Shown: positions 1 through 11,794 of the stretch, piece after piece
Position numbering within the stretch: the stretch's first letter is position 1
Layout of the letters: each line of letters opens with the position of its first letter
DNA from: Chrysomallon squamiferum
Lineage: Eukaryota; Mollusca; Gastropoda; Neomphalida; Peltospiridae
DNA: 57,737 nucleotides
Direction of reading: 5' to 3'
Assembly: GCA_012295275.1 (NCBI GenBank)
Contig: CM022677.1
Coordinates: forward strand, 7,465,985-7,523,721
Made by a program: the position numbers and the translations under genes
The notes under the pieces: model-generated
The model's input: the letters and a program-made list of their open reading frames with translations, nothing else
Told to the model about the DNA's origin: nothing
Database searches by the model: none

Positions 1-74
1 TTTCTGAAAATGGGTCTTACAACATTTTCAACTGAAGTGCTGGCTAAGGCAGCTTGAATCTGTTGTCTGGGATC
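1..74 (-). CDS. Terminal exon of unidentified gene, copy A, cut by the window edge
   Basis: Reading the minus strand, an acceptor ending in TTGTAG precedes an open stretch beginning DPRQQIQAALASTSVENVV. It matches the complete terminal exon at 35089-35307 almost base for base, with one visible amino-acid change (VRHIF in the other copy, VRPIF here). The rest of the exon, including the stop, lies left of the window. I do not recognise the family. The match to a second copy with the same frame and acceptor is the main reason to call it an exon. Confidence 0.5.
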
Positions 75-1690
75 CTACAACAAAATATAATATTCATTAA
101 TAAACTAATCATAAAATAAAGTGCAAGCAGTATTGTTGTTGTCAATATTTCACTGTCTTAGCAAGTAGAATTTTAGTCCTCATTTTTATTTTTTCCATCC
201 AATTTTAATAATAAAAATAATTTATTAAATGGTTTTATATTCTTAGTTTAATTTTATTTTTTGACTTTGACATAAAAGCATTAAAAGAGCAATACACCAG
301 TAAGAGATTACAAAAATATGTTTTAATATATTTGAATAATTCTATTAATTTGTTAAAATGTTGATATTTACACTGTTTTAGTCTTTTAGTCCAGTTTAAG
401 ATGACTGCCAGGAATATTAAGTAAATAAACATTTTAAACCTACATAGTATTACATTAGGCAGTAAGAAAATGTTCTTCTAATTCTGATTCTACTTGAAAT
501 ACTAACATACTAGCATGATGAAAATATATTTGAGATTATTCTTAAGATCTTTAATTAACCTTTAACAATTGGTATAGTTACATCATTTATAATAAATTAT
601 TTGATTATTAAAATATTTGATTGTAACATACTTTCCTGCCACTTTAATATAAGTACATTTTTGCCCCTTTTTCAGATTTGAGTGAGATATTACTAACAGC
701 AAATTACACATGTTCTGTTCACTACTCTATTAGGCTGTCATGCAAATTATTATGAGGTTTGTTGGTGTGTATAAACCATTATTAAATTATTCTAAACTAT
801 CTAAAGTAAACATCATTTATGAGACATTTATGTAAATGTTTCAATACTATTCTGTGCATAAAAATACATTTTGCTACTTTTAATTAAATCCCCATCCTTA
901 ATCAAATGAGCTATAAAACACAAAAGTGAATGAATAAAACAAACCTTTATAGGAGCATTCAGTCCATACATAGACATGGATATTTTAGATCTTGGACAAA
1001 AGAAATTAAACTAATTCTTAATTAATGAAAATAAATAAAACAGTAGTTATATAGATTATATTTTTAATTTAAAAAAAACAACAAAAAACAAACAACACCA
1101 CCACACACACACAAGCTACTACAATCTAAAAACAACAAATAATAGAATTTTCATCTTATAAATTGTCTTCTTTAGTGTTGAAACAGTAATATAAAAATGC
1201 ATTTTAAACCCCAACACAATAATTAAGTAGCATTAGTGACAACAAAGATATGAATAAATTCTTAAGAGCTTTTAATTCACAAACAAATAATTTACATTCT
1301 TTTTTCTTTCAAAATATCTGAATTAACAGCCTTTTTCATCAATGTATATCTGATAAGGGCTAACAATAAAATATAAAAAATAAAAAATGCTATTAATGAC
1401 AAAACTTATTTTTTTACCTTAATTTTTATACAAATATCATCTTTGTCAGTTAAAGAGGTGACACGTGAAAGGAAAAAGAAAAGACAGTGTTAACTTACTT
1501 GGTCTCTTCAAGTTCTGTTTGATCTTTTTTGTGTGGTTGTTTAATGTTCCCAACATGAGTAACCATTACTTCCCACTATCACATGCATGGAAATGAAAGT
1601 CATGTCTCTCAATGCTCTGTGAAAATATGTAATGTTTATTAGTATTAAAGATATTTTATCTGTTTTTATCAATGTAAATTATTGCTAAAT
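75..1690. other. Non-coding part of block X
   Basis: AT-rich sequence without a convincing gene. It is alignable in patches to 35308-37740 and is probably intron or intergenic DNA of the minus-strand gene whose last exon lies at 1-74. A short AC tract lies near 1101-1112. A sequence GGTTTGTTGGTG..AAACC at about 757 recurs at 2010 and, partly, at 35622. Confidence 0.5.
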
Positions 1691-1699
1691 ATATGCGAG

Positions 1700-2445
1700 T
1701 ATGTAACATAAAACATAAAAGGTAAAAAGAGAAAAAATAAGAGTAAAACTGTAAGTGGAGAAAGTGAACAGAAAATAAGGGTAAGCAGTAGCCAAGCTGC
1801 TCAAGAAGTCGCTATTACAAGGATGTCAAATACACAGAATAATGAGATGTTCATCTCTCCATTTTATCAGTCAACACCAATTCAACAGTGTCAGCAGTCA
1901 CAGTATGGACAATACAGACAAACTTAATCATCCCATGGTCAGTATTCTGTTTAATTTCAACAGTTGTGCAGTATAAAATTAGATACTTTGATTAGAAAGT
2001 TATTACAAGGTTTGTTGGTGCATAAACCTTTATTAAATGTATGTATCAATGGTGAAATGATTGATATTTAAAAGAAAAGTACAAGATATGAATTACATTC
2101 ACTAACAGTTGAAAGCAATAAAAAAAACTTGAAGATTTGAAATCCGTTGTGTCAGATATGACCAGTTTCTACCTGTGAAATGAGAGATAATAATAACATA
2201 TGAAACAACAAATATGTGAATTAAAAACTGAATTTGGAAACTTAAGAGAAAATTACCTACAAACTGGCTTCACGGGTGACAATTTAATCTTTAGTGAGAT
2301 ACCAGAGAAGACACAGATGAGGAGTTGAAAAGTTTTATAAAAAATGAAATGAAAGTAGAAAATAATATCGATGTTCACACAGTGAATTGACTGGGGAAGA
2401 AAGACTTAAATGGTGACACTGGGAGAGGATGGGCCAGAAGCCAGT
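1700..2445 (+). pseudogene. LINE-type ORF1 relic, copy A
   Basis: This is a decayed copy of the sequence at 37765-38800, where an L1-type ORF1 (nucleic-acid-binding chaperone of non-LTR retrotransposons) can be recognised. The lysine- and serine-rich N-terminal part, the coiled-coil part and the EDTDEELK-like segment (about 2299-2340) survive, but stops and indels break every frame. The conserved RRM/C-terminal domain present in copy B (38531-38725) has been deleted here, so the relic jumps from the region ending near 2409 directly to the tail sequence LGEDGPEASNT. The tail then runs in frame into the 51-base minisatellite. No endonuclease or reverse transcriptase is present. Confidence 0.6.
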
Positions 2446-2993
2446 AATACAAACATAACAACTCAGCCAACAGAAACAAGACAACAGAGATCACACAACA
2501 CAAACATAACAACTCAGCCAACAGAAACAAGACAACAGAGATCACATAACACAAACATAACAACACAGTCAACAGAAACAAGACAACAGAGATCACACAA
2601 CACAAACATAACAACTCAGCCAACAGAAACAAGACAACAGAGATCACACAACACAAACATAACAACTCAGCCAACAGAAACAAGACAACAGAGATCACAC
2701 AACACAAACATAACAACTCAGCCAACAGAAACAACAGAGATCACACAACACAAACATAACAACTCAATCAACAGAAACAAGACAACAGAGATCACACAAC
2801 ACAAACATAACAACTCAGCCAACAGAAACAAGACAACAGAGCTCACACAACACAAACATAACAACTCAGTCAACAGAAACAAGACAACAGAGATCACACA
2901 ACACAAACATAACAACTCAGCCAACAGAAATAAGACAACAGAGATCATACAACACAAACATAACAACTCAGTCAACAGAAACAAGACTTAAAT
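2445..2993 (+). repeat. 51-base minisatellite, copy A (about 10.7 units)
   Basis: Tandem units contain ACATAACAACTCAGCCAACA and ACAACAGAGATCACACAAC and repeat every 51 bases (17 codons). In the frame inherited from the LINE ORF1 tail each unit reads TNITTQPTETRQQRSHN. Because 51 is a multiple of three and the unit has no stop in several frames, long spurious ORFs appear on both strands. Units vary mainly at CAGCC/CAGTC. One unit near 2728 lacks AAGACAAC-type bases, which shifts the frame. Confidence 0.95.
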
Positions 2994-3002
2994 TGTTCAG
3001 TT

Positions 3003-4181
3003 TCACAAGAACTTGAGTTTCAATGAATAAAACAGTCACCTTGTACAACCTTATTTGGCATTGAATCCAGAATTGGTTTGACCTCCTCGTCATTACCACA
3101 TGTTATCCAGAAGCTACAGAAAGAAGATGACTTACTAGCCATTCTGTCCAGCAGCTCAACTCAACCAGACACTCAACCTCTATCAGAAACAACTCAACCT
3201 CTATCAGAAACAACTCAACCTCTATCAGAAACAACTCTACCTCTATCAGTAACGACTCAATCTCTATCAGAAACGACTCAACCTCTACCAGAAACAACTG
3301 AACCTCTATCAGAAACAACTCAACCTCTACCAGAAACAATTCAACTCTATCAGAAACAACTCAACTTCTATCAGAAACGACTCAACCTCTATCAGAAACA
3401 ACTCAACCTCTACCAGAAACAACTCTATCTGTATCAGAAACAACTCTACCTCTATCAGAAACAACTCAACCTCTACCAGAAACAACTCAACCTCTGTCAG
3501 AAACAACTCTATCTGTATCAGAAACAACTCAACCTCTACCAGAAACAACTCAACCTCTATCAGAAACAACTCTATCTGTATCAGAAACAACTCAACCTCT
3601 ATCAGAAACAACTCTACCTCTATCAGAAACAACTCAATCTCTACCAGAAACAACTCTACCTCTATCAGAAACAACTCAATGTCTATCAGAAACAACTCAA
3701 CCTCTACCAGAAAAAACTCAACCAATGAGCAGCATAGACAAGAAAAGAAACCTTCAGTAGCCAAACAACAGAAACAAGCCAAGTATGTTGTTAAGCAAAG
3801 TCTGTGATTATGAAGGATGTTCTGTTGGTGATAATGTAGCTGAGGCCATTCTGACTGTTGACAGGGAATGTGGTCATCCCAGAAATATTCTAAGTGTTAT
3901 TATTAGCTGTAGAAAACAGACAATATACCATTGGTTGCCCTTCTGGTATTCTGAAAGGGAAATATAGTCAACACCAGTTTGATTTCTGTCCTCAGAGACT
4001 CCTGAGTGAATCTGACATTAACAGTGGGTCACTTCGTTAAGCCAACAAAAAGGGTCAGGGTTTTGTCAAGTGCAGTTGTAATGGACCTAAGAGATGTCGG
4101 AGTAAGCAATGTGCTTGTTTCAAAAATAATGTTTTGTGTAATAGCAGATGTCACAACAATTTAAATTGTTTAAATAAATGA
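3003..4181 (+). pseudogene. KRBA2/SCAND3-type integrase protein relic, copy A (core deleted, C-terminus kept)
   Basis: The relic starts with the end of the integrase module (QKLQKEDDLLAILSSSST), followed by a 21-base minisatellite linker (3166-3722). A C-terminal part then resembles KRBA2-like proteins: VGDNVAEAILTVDRECGHPR (about 3823-3882), then in another frame KYSQHQFDFCPQRLLSESD, and finally a cysteine-rich end, CSCNGPKRCRSKQCACF followed by NNVLCNSRCH (about 4069-4160). Frameshifts near 3910-4040 break it. The integrase catalytic core seen in copy B (40300-40760) is absent. In intact relatives this protein belongs to a DDE integrase family related to Ginger and Gypsy integrases. Identification rests on remembered family motifs. 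Confidence 0.65.
3166..3722 (+). repeat. 21-base minisatellite, copy A (about 26 units)
   Basis: Units of the type ACAACTCAACCTCTATCAGAA repeat every 21 bases. In the protein frame they read TQPLSET/TQPLPET, and after indels the same DNA reads QLNLYQK. All forward frames and the reverse frame (VELFLIE) are open. The repeat lies exactly between the integrase end and the cysteine-rich tail of the KRBA2-like relic. Confidence 0.95.
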
Positions 4182-4301
4182 AATATGTATTATGTGTCAC
4201 CAATGCATTACACTGGTAAATTGTTGTTACATGTAGTTGATTATTCAATACAGATAAAACATAGTTTAGTTATTAGAAAACACCCAAGAAATACCCTTTA
4301 G

Positions 4302-4370
4302 CCAAATGACTGGACATTTTATTCATTTTGGCCAAATGACTAGAGGTCAGAGGCATTTGACCAAATGACT
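4302..4370 (+). repeat. Three CCAAATGACT direct repeats at about 30-base spacing
   Basis: CCAAATGACT occurs at 4302-4311, 4332-4341 and 4361-4370. It sits just upstream of the piggyBac relic, where subterminal transposase-binding repeats would be expected. That role is inference; no terminal inverted repeat or TTAA target site was identified with confidence. Confidence 0.6.
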
Positions 4371-4379
4371 GTTTTGACA

Positions 4380-6170
4380 CATTGACTGTAACATTGCAGG
4401 AAGCTTCAATAATGTTTTTGCAAACAAATGCAGTTTTTGGAGAATTTTTTTTCTTAAACATGAGCAGTAAGAAAGTGACAACCAAGCAGACATTACAAAT
4501 GGAAATAATAGTGATTTTGAAAGCGAAAAGAGTGACTATGATGTTGTCAGTGATACAAATAATGAAAACATGAATGCAAGCGAAGGTGAGAATGAAAATG
4601 ATTCTGCTGATAATCACAGCCCAGGTGGTGATGTTTTACAACCTGTAAGGAGGTGTGGCAGTGGTAGAGGATGCAGCCGTGGTAGAGGACGTGGTCGAGG
4701 TGTGCGACGGAATCCTCAGCCTCAGGTCAGTGGATGAATGACTTGAGAAAGTATCGTGAAAAACAATTCAATCCTAAATATTCCAGATTCACTCAATAAT
4801 GAGAGCAGGCCTGACAGTTTTGACGTTGTTCTGGAATGTTGATTTGTGGCAGCTCTTTGTTGTTGAAACAGGCAGAACATATCAGTAAAGCAAAACCCCT
4901 CATATTAGTATGCAAAATCGTTTAGTTCACAGACAAAGATTAAAACATTGTTTTGCTGCTGAGTAGCGATGGAAATGCTTATTCACAAGAACTACTATGA
5001 ACAATTTTGGCGAGATAAGGAACGTGACCATCACACCTGGATTTTCACCGATTTTTACAAGAGACAGATTTTTTGCAATATGGTCTATGCTACATAATGT
5101 ACATGAGTTAGACCCAGAGTTAGACAAATCTGATAAGATTTACAAATCAAGGCCCATGTTCAATCACCTGTTGGAAAAATTCAGCTGCAATCTGTCACTT
5201 GACGAGGGAATGATTCTGATATAAAATTCCCTCTCTATAAAACAGTATAATCAAACAAAAACCGAAAAAGTGGGACATCAAAACCTTCCTAGTTTGTGAC
5301 AGTGAGAATTGCTACATTTCAAATGTAGAAGTATATACAGGTCGCTGGAAGGATGCTGAAACCATTGAAATTTTTTATTTGACTGGAAACCTTTTTGTTT
5401 GTATGTTGGAACTGTTTTGTGACCAGCATTACTGTGTGTTTACAGACAGACTCTACACTAGTGTATATTTGTATTAATTTTTGCTGAAAAAGAGAGGAAT
5501 CTGCCCAGTGGGCACTGCACTTACAAATCGCAAACTTTTTCCAAGAAAACCTGAACAAATCAAAAAGTTAAAAAAGAAGGGCGCAGTTTGAACTATTGTT
5601 CAATGGAACTGTAGCAGCAATTGTTTGGTGTGACAAAAAGCCCATTTATTTTGTAACTTCTGCATTTATAGCCCTACCCCACCAGTACATGTACAAAGAT
5701 ATGATAGTAAACAGAAAAGAAGTCTTCCTGTGGGATGTCCAAAAGCTGTCCAATGTTACAATGCACCAAAATGGACAACTTATCAAGCTGCATCTGGGCA
5801 GACGTCATTAGAACTGGCCACATCGTCTTATTGTGAACTTTTTTTACATGGGCTGTGAATAATGCTTATGTAATTGTGTGGCATTATCAGTTGCGTAATC
5901 CCCAAGGGCAAAGAGTGTTTACATTCCATGTGTTTGTTGAAAATTTCTGCCATGAACTTGTAGGCAATTATCACCATCTATTACCAATGAAAGTGCATCT
6001 GTACACAGACAAACACCTCCAAGATTACGGACCTCATGAGTTGGAAAGATCATGCAACATCAAACAGTAGGTGTGTAGTGTGTCTGGAAAAGGCCAGACA
6101 ACAAAATCCTAGTGCTGAATATAAGAACTTTCCCAAAAAGTCAAAAACATTCTAAGGCTTAGAAAAGGTA
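4380..6170 (+). pseudogene. piggyBac transposase (PGBD-like) relic
   Basis: Fragments of a DDE_Tnp_1_7 (piggyBac) transposase occur in order on the plus strand. They are an acidic N-terminus (about 4510-4730, with an RGRGRG-type basic run); a segment around 5060-5220 (FFAIWSMLHN, DKIYKSRPMFNHLLEKF, LSLDEGMI); FLVCDSENCYISNVEVYTG (about 5285-5342), which carries the first catalytic-type Asp; FTDRLYTSVY (about 5440-5470), with the second; TNRKLFPRK (about 5525); the IVWCDKKPIYFVTSA strand (about 5617); NAYVIVWHYQL (about 5860); and a C-terminal CxxC knuckle, RCVVCLEKARQQNP (about 6070). Stops and frameshifts separate the blocks, and I could not place the third catalytic Asp. It is a dead element, present only in the first half of the window. 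Confidence 0.8.
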
Positions 6171-6389
6171 TACAAGATAAATATATGAGACATCCAAATA
6201 TAATTTCGTATAATAAATTGTTTAACAGTAAAAATATATTTGTATTAAAAAAGCTATGTTTGTTACTAAGAACTATAATGTGAGAGAGTATGTCCTCCAT
6301 GTTAAACTTCTATTTTAGTTTTGTTATATGTCTGAAATACATTCTTCCCTGTACTGTAATCTACAATTTATGAGAATAAAGTAATTTGT
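6171..6389. other. AT-rich flank after the piggyBac relic
   Basis: Nothing recognisable; it may include the 3' end of the piggyBac element. Confidence 0.4.
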
Positions 6390-6915
6390 CATTGTAGCAA
6401 TTATCACTATTGCTGATACATACACAAACATACACACACACACACAATTATCAGAGTAGCAGTTATCACTATTGCTGATACACTCACAGACACACACACA
6501 CACAATTATCAGAGTTGCAGTTATCACTATTGCTGATACACTCAGACACAGACACACATACTATTATCAGAGAAGCAATTATCACTATTCCTGAAACACT
6601 CACACACACACAATTATCAAAGTAGCAGTTATCACTATTGCTGATATAAACACACACATATACACATGTACACGCAGATACATACTTTTATCAGAATATC
6701 ATTATTGCGTGTACACTCACACTCACTCACAGTCACACACACTATAGTCAGAGTAGCAGTTATCAGCATTACTGATAGACACACACACATACACACACAC
6801 ATCCACACACACACTCTTATCAGAATACTAATTTTCACTATTGCTGACACACACACACACACACAGACTATTATCGAGCAGTTATCTCTATTGCTGATAA
6901 ACACACACTCACTCA
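6390..6915. repeat. Hairpin-bearing minisatellite with CA linkers (about 9 units)
   Basis: Each unit contains TTATCAGAGTAGCAG followed by TTATCACTATTGCTGATA, joined by CACACA runs of varying length, so the period drifts between about 50 and 75 bases. TATCAG at one end and CTGATA at the other can pair, so every unit can form a small stem. The ORFs here are by-products of the repeat. Confidence 0.85.
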
Positions 6916-7278
6916 CTCTCAGAAATATAAATATAAGTAAAACTAAACTTAAAAAATTAATTATAAACGGCTGAAAGACAGACTCAGAGACAGAGAACAT
7001 GAGAACAAAAGCAAAAAGGAAACAAGTAGTTTATACATATGTAGATACTTAATAACAAATACATAATAATTAATTCAACTACAAATATATAACAAACCAA
7101 AATATTTATATGCATTAAAAATATCTACATAATATTATTTCATAATAAAAAGTTTAGTTTAATATTCTTAGCATATGGTTTAACTAAATTGTCTATGTCA
7201 GATAGAGAAAGATTAGGATTATATATAGAATAATTCTTCAAATATTATAACAAAAATTAAAATTTAAAAAACAATTAC
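6916..7278. other. AT-rich stretch without genes
   Basis: No coding or structural signal beyond AT-richness. It lies directly downstream of the last minus-strand LRR-like exon. Confidence 0.4.
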
Positions 7279-7606
7279 CTGAAGTAAGTTTAACTAAAAC
7301 GTCAATGACAGATACAGAAAGATCAGGACAATTTCCAATGTCCACGTCTTTCAAAGAAAGGAGTTTTCCATGGAAACTCAAACAGCTGGTTGGTTAAACA
7401 ACTGGAGTTCAGACTTAATTCCTGTAGAGAACTTGTGACTGATTTGGCATCTGGAATATCTGAAAAAAATGAAAAACAGTATTAAGAAACCTAATAACTG
7501 TATCTTAACTATCAGCAAAAAAATAAAAAGTTGAAAAAATATAATAATGAGAAATTTGTTTAACCTAGATAGTTACAGAATGAAATACACGTGTGTGTAT
7601 GTATAT

Positions 7607-7712
<106 letters not shown>

Positions 7713-8119
7713 AATATACAGATTGTTATTTTTTTATCAGACATATATTATTACTACGTTAAAGAGGATCTCGACATTCAAATCTTAAGGAGAATTCAGT
7801 TCAGGAGATTAAGGGCATATTTTGCAAAAATAAATTTACCATCAACTGTAAGTGTTTGGTTGTTAACTTTTGCATCATTCAGACAAAAATACAAGATTAA
7901 GTTATCCCAGCTGGTAATAAAAACAAATAAAAACAATAATAATAATTCACAATGTGCAGAATCAACATTATCAGAAAATAGCTGTGAAATTATAGAGAAA
8001 TACACATTTATATTAATAAAACCAGTATAAATAAATAGATAAATAAATAAATAAGAAAGTTAATAAATTGTAAAAATATATAATGATAAATTTAGATTCT
8101 TGAAGCTAAGGTTTCTTAG

Positions 8120-8159
8120 AGGAGAGAGAGAAAGAGAAAGACAGTAAGAGAGTATCAGT

Positions 8160-8223
<64 letters not shown>
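8120..8223. repeat. Imperfect and then pure (GA)n microsatellite
   Basis: A mixed GAGAAAGA stretch, a short CA run and about 27 GA units. Confidence 0.95.
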
Positions 8224-8225
<2 letters not shown>

Positions 8226-8489
8226 GAAATAGTGGCAGATAAAGAAAAGTTAATAAAATGACATGAATAATAAGAAGAAAACCTGAGAGTTTTAAGAGCT
8301 GGACTGACACAGTGAGAGAAATAATCATTTCCTACAGAATTACTTGACACATCCAAATATTCCTGTTTGCCAACAACATTTTGATCTAGAAACAAAACAC
8401 TCAAGTTGTGTGTATTAGTAGTAAAAACTATTAACACAAATTGTTAACACTTATCTATTTGTTATGCAGTTAGTAGATGACACATTAAT

Positions 8490-9260
8490 GTTTTAACAGT
8501 AGTAATAGTATCAACAATGGTAGTAGTTGTAGTAATAACAGCAACAGAACTAGTAACACTGGTTGAGTAGTTGCCACAGCAGTAGTTGTAGTAGTAGTAA
8601 TCGTAGTAACAGCAGAAGCAGAATTCATAGTTGTAGTATCAATACTAATAGTAGTAATAGTGGTAAAGTACTAGTAGCAGTAATAGTGGTAATAACTGTA
8701 ATATCAGTAGTAACAGTACCAGTAATAGTAACAGTGGAAATAGTTGTAGTAGTAGTAGAAACAGTACTAGTTGTAGTAGTGGTAATTGTTGTAATAACCA
8801 TACTATTAATAGTGGTAACTGCAGCAGTAACAGCAACAGTGATAACTGTGGTAGAATTAGCTTAGGTTGTATAGTACAAGTAGATACAATACAGAGAGGT
8901 AATAAATAACTGCAGACACCATAGTAGTTGTAGTAGAAGTAGTAGATGTAATAATAGTAGTAAAAATAATATAATTAATGTGTAGTGTAAGTAGCAACAG
9001 TAGAAATAGCAGTAACACACATAGTGGTAAATAGATATATAATAATAATTGGTAATCGATTCAGTGTGTTGAAAGTCACAGTTAGTAACTATTTTTTGTT
9101 AGTAGAATAATAGTAGTAACAGTGGTAGCAGCAGAAGTAGCAATATTAGTAGCTAAGTGACAATTACACATTAATTACATATACTAATTACTACTAATAC
9201 TAATAATAATAACAATAACAGTGACAGTATAATAGTAATAATAATAATAATAATAACAAA
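8490..9260. repeat. Long degenerate GTA/AAT trinucleotide region
   Basis: About 770 bases built mainly from GTAGTA, AATAGT and AACAGT triplets, ending in an AAT run near 9233-9257. ORFs rich in Val/Ser or Leu reflect this composition. Parts at 8847-8925 and 9068-9095 reappear inverted at 19020-19105 and 18303-18335. Confidence 0.85.
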
Positions 9261-10111
9261 GCCTGGGGTCCAGAACTGTTTACTGATAACTTTAGGTAAA
9301 AAAATAAATAAATAAACAAACATAAAGGTGTTAATAATTAATGAAAATATAGAATACTAAATTATTCACTAGGTTGTAATGTTAAATAATATAATGAAAA
9401 GGTTGATAATATTTAATGTGAATATTGTGTAATTCCATATGTTTATCTTCTAAATAAATTAAAAATACTAAGAAAATAAATAAATAAATAAATGATAGAT
9501 ACATACATAGACAGAGAGAAAACAGATTTATAAATAAATAAAAATAAATAAAATAAAAAATAATCAACTGTCTACCGTTTAGAGCATTATTGTAAATTAA
9601 AACTATAAATAAATTTAAAATAATTTAAATAACTGATTCTTAAGCAATTTATGTTCAGAATTATCAAAAGAGAACTTACAGAAAGATTATATATAACTTT
9701 TTTTTTCTTTGTTATACTTCAAAAATATTACAAACTTTGACAATAATTGTTAAAAAACATAAAGAAAAGAGAGGAAGAAAAAAGAAAGAAAACTAAAGAA
9801 ATGATACATAAAGACACAGATTGACATACAGATGAACAGATAAGTAATTAGAGACATAGGTATATAGACAGGTATACACACAGACAAACAGAAGAAGAGA
9901 GAGACAGAAATAAAATAAATAAATATAGAGCAGGCAGAAAGAGAAAAAGACAGATATTTACAGACATATTTACCTGAACTTTTTTTAAAGGTTTTTAACT
10001 GACTAAGTGGATGTGAGACTAAGTGGTAAAGCTTGTGGCAGTTTAAATCTTGGTCTGGCTGCTTTCAAAAAAACTCAGTCAAATCACATGATCTAACATT
10101 TTCTGTTTGCT
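9261..10111. other. A-rich intergenic or intronic DNA
   Basis: Short AAAT and GACA runs. A stretch at 9970-10075 read on the minus strand ends in a donor-like CAG|GTAAAT but has a stop, so I do not call it an exon. Nothing else is supported. Confidence 0.35.
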
Positions 10112-10305
10112 TTATTTCTTAGACATTATTTTTACTGAAAAACCTCTGGCAATGGGTAGTGGTGTTTCTGGTTTCTTTTCTAGTGTGTCTGGATGTTTTT
10201 TGGCACAGGAGTTTGAGTTTTCAGTGGTTGGTGTGGTGGTATCAGTTTGTCTTGAGATTAATGCTGGTACTGGTGTTGTTGATGCCAACTGTTTCTTCTT
10301 CAGTT
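10112..10305 (-). CDS. Terminal exon of an unidentified minus-strand gene, Thr/Pro/Lys-rich
   Basis: On the minus strand a polypyrimidine tract and acceptor TTTCCACAG precede a 194-base open exon (two bases completing a codon plus 63 codons and a stop). The stop TAA is embedded in AATAAA, a candidate polyadenylation signal, so the exon looks terminal. The peptide begins LKKKQLASTTPVPALI, has a run TDTTTPTTENSNS and ends SVKIMSKK. It is hydrophilic, low in complexity and without a known domain. It may be the end of a gene lying to the right, or an alternative exon of the LRR-like fragment. A second copy was not found. Confidence 0.4.
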
Positions 10306-11794
10306 CTGTGGAAACCAAAAAAAAAAAAAATAGAAAGAAAATAAATTATATATAAGCAGACCTTCAAATTAAGAGAAAACATGTCTGTGAATATAAATAC
10401 AACTGTCATAAAAAATGTATCCAAGTCATTGGAAACTATTTAAAATACACTAATAGTAACAAACAAGTTATCAGAATAATACTGGTTGAAAAAAAATCAC
10501 TAAAACACTAATAACTTTCAGAAAACAGAACATCAACCCTAGTAACAGAGATATTACTAGGTAAAACACTGAAAAAAAAAGTCTACTCCCCACTGAATAA
10601 AAAGAAACATGAAGAAGAAATATAATAATAAAATGAATTGTAACTAGCTTGTAAAAAAAAAATTAAAAATTACAATAATAATAATAAATAAATAATAAAA
10701 TAAAAGAATTTGAATTAGTAGAATGTAGAAAAATAACTAAAAAGATGGAGATGCAGTTAAGAGGTTGAATATATTCATATAATAAATGAATAAATAAATA
10801 AATAAATCAACACTATAGTTAAAATTATAATAATAATATAAATACATACATATACATACAATAATAAAATAAAAATTCTAATAAAATGAGCAGGTGAATA
10901 AAATTCAAACAAACAAAAATATTCATTAAAATAAAAATTAAGAATTTAAAATATGAAGAAACAAAAAGAAAGAATAAAAATAACTGTGTACAGAAACTGA
11001 AAAATAATAAGTAAATTGTATATTTCAAAAATCTTGCTTGTTAAAATAACTGAAAATGAATACAGACAAGAGGAACAGTCAAGAAGAAAAACAAGATTGT
11101 GAAGAAACTACAATGTAGAAAAATAACAAGAAACAACAATCATGGTAAATAGGTTAAAAAAAATAAACAATAAAATAACTTTAAAGAAAACACAAAAATT
11201 AAAACAAATAGAAACAATATGAAGAAATATGAATAAACACAGGATAAGAAGAAACAAAAAGAAATACACACACACAAATACACCCATATAAACACATATA
11301 TATAGTTACAATTATACATAAAACAAATAAATTAAATAAATAAATTATAGAAAAAGATAGAAAAATAATAAAATGTCATAAAATAAAATATTACTGAAAT
11401 AGTAACAAGATAATGAAATAACACAAATTACAGAGACCAAATGAAAAGAATTTTGAAATAAAAAAGAAAGATAAATTAAATGTTGATGATGATGATTATT
11501 GTTAGTAGTAGTAGTAGTAGTAGTGGTAGTAGTATAGTAGTAGTAGTAGTAGTAGCATCAATATCAAATTTAAATAACAATAATCATAACCATAATAATC
11601 TTAAAAAAAAAAAAAATAATAATAACAAAAAAACATATAGTACAAAACGGGTACGAGATGGTATGACATCAAAGTTACCAAAAGAAAAGAAAAAAGGTTT
11701 CTACCTTTGCAGCAATTTCTACTCAATAATAGACATCTTTCTCCAAATTATGAAGGAGTACGTGTTTAAAAGTTTGTAAACACTGATCGGCGTT
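10306..11794. other. A-rich region with AAAT, AAC and GTA microsatellites
   Basis: Very A-rich on the plus strand, with (TAAA)n near 10790-10806 and (GTA)n at about 11502-11554. No gene supported. Confidence 0.5.

Larger units (their letters stand above)
1..4181. repeat. Block X, copy A of a long direct duplication
   Basis: The sequence from base 1 runs parallel to the sequence from about 35234 (for example, both contain CTGGCTAAGGCAGCTTGAAT). Similarity continues, with indels, through the LINE ORF1 relic (1700-2440 against 37760-38800), the 51-base minisatellite, and the integrase relic with its 21-base minisatellite. Copy A lacks about 250 bases of ORF1 and the whole integrase core that copy B keeps. 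Copy A alone keeps the cysteine-rich C-terminus of the integrase protein. Confidence 0.85.

Noticed and set aside
1499-1580. Possible minus-strand exon reading EVMVTHVGNIKQPHKKDQ before a GTAAGT donor
   Set aside because: No acceptor in the right frame, and the corresponding sequence in copy B (37560-37660) has a stop and no donor.
2375-2984. Minus-strand ORFs with repeated LFLLAELLCLCC, resembling membrane helices
   Set aside because: They are the complement of the 51-base minisatellite, which is open in several frames because its length is a multiple of three.
2445-3722. CRISPR array
   Set aside because: The repeats are head-to-tail without unique spacers, and the DNA is animal nuclear DNA.
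8563-8865. Ser- or Val-rich ORFs in the GTA/AAT region
   Set aside because: Composition effect of degenerate trinucleotide DNA; no start context or homology.
9970-10075. Possible exon or SINE-like fragment on the minus strand
   Set aside because: It has a stop in the likely frame, and no tRNA-type promoter boxes could be placed convincingly.
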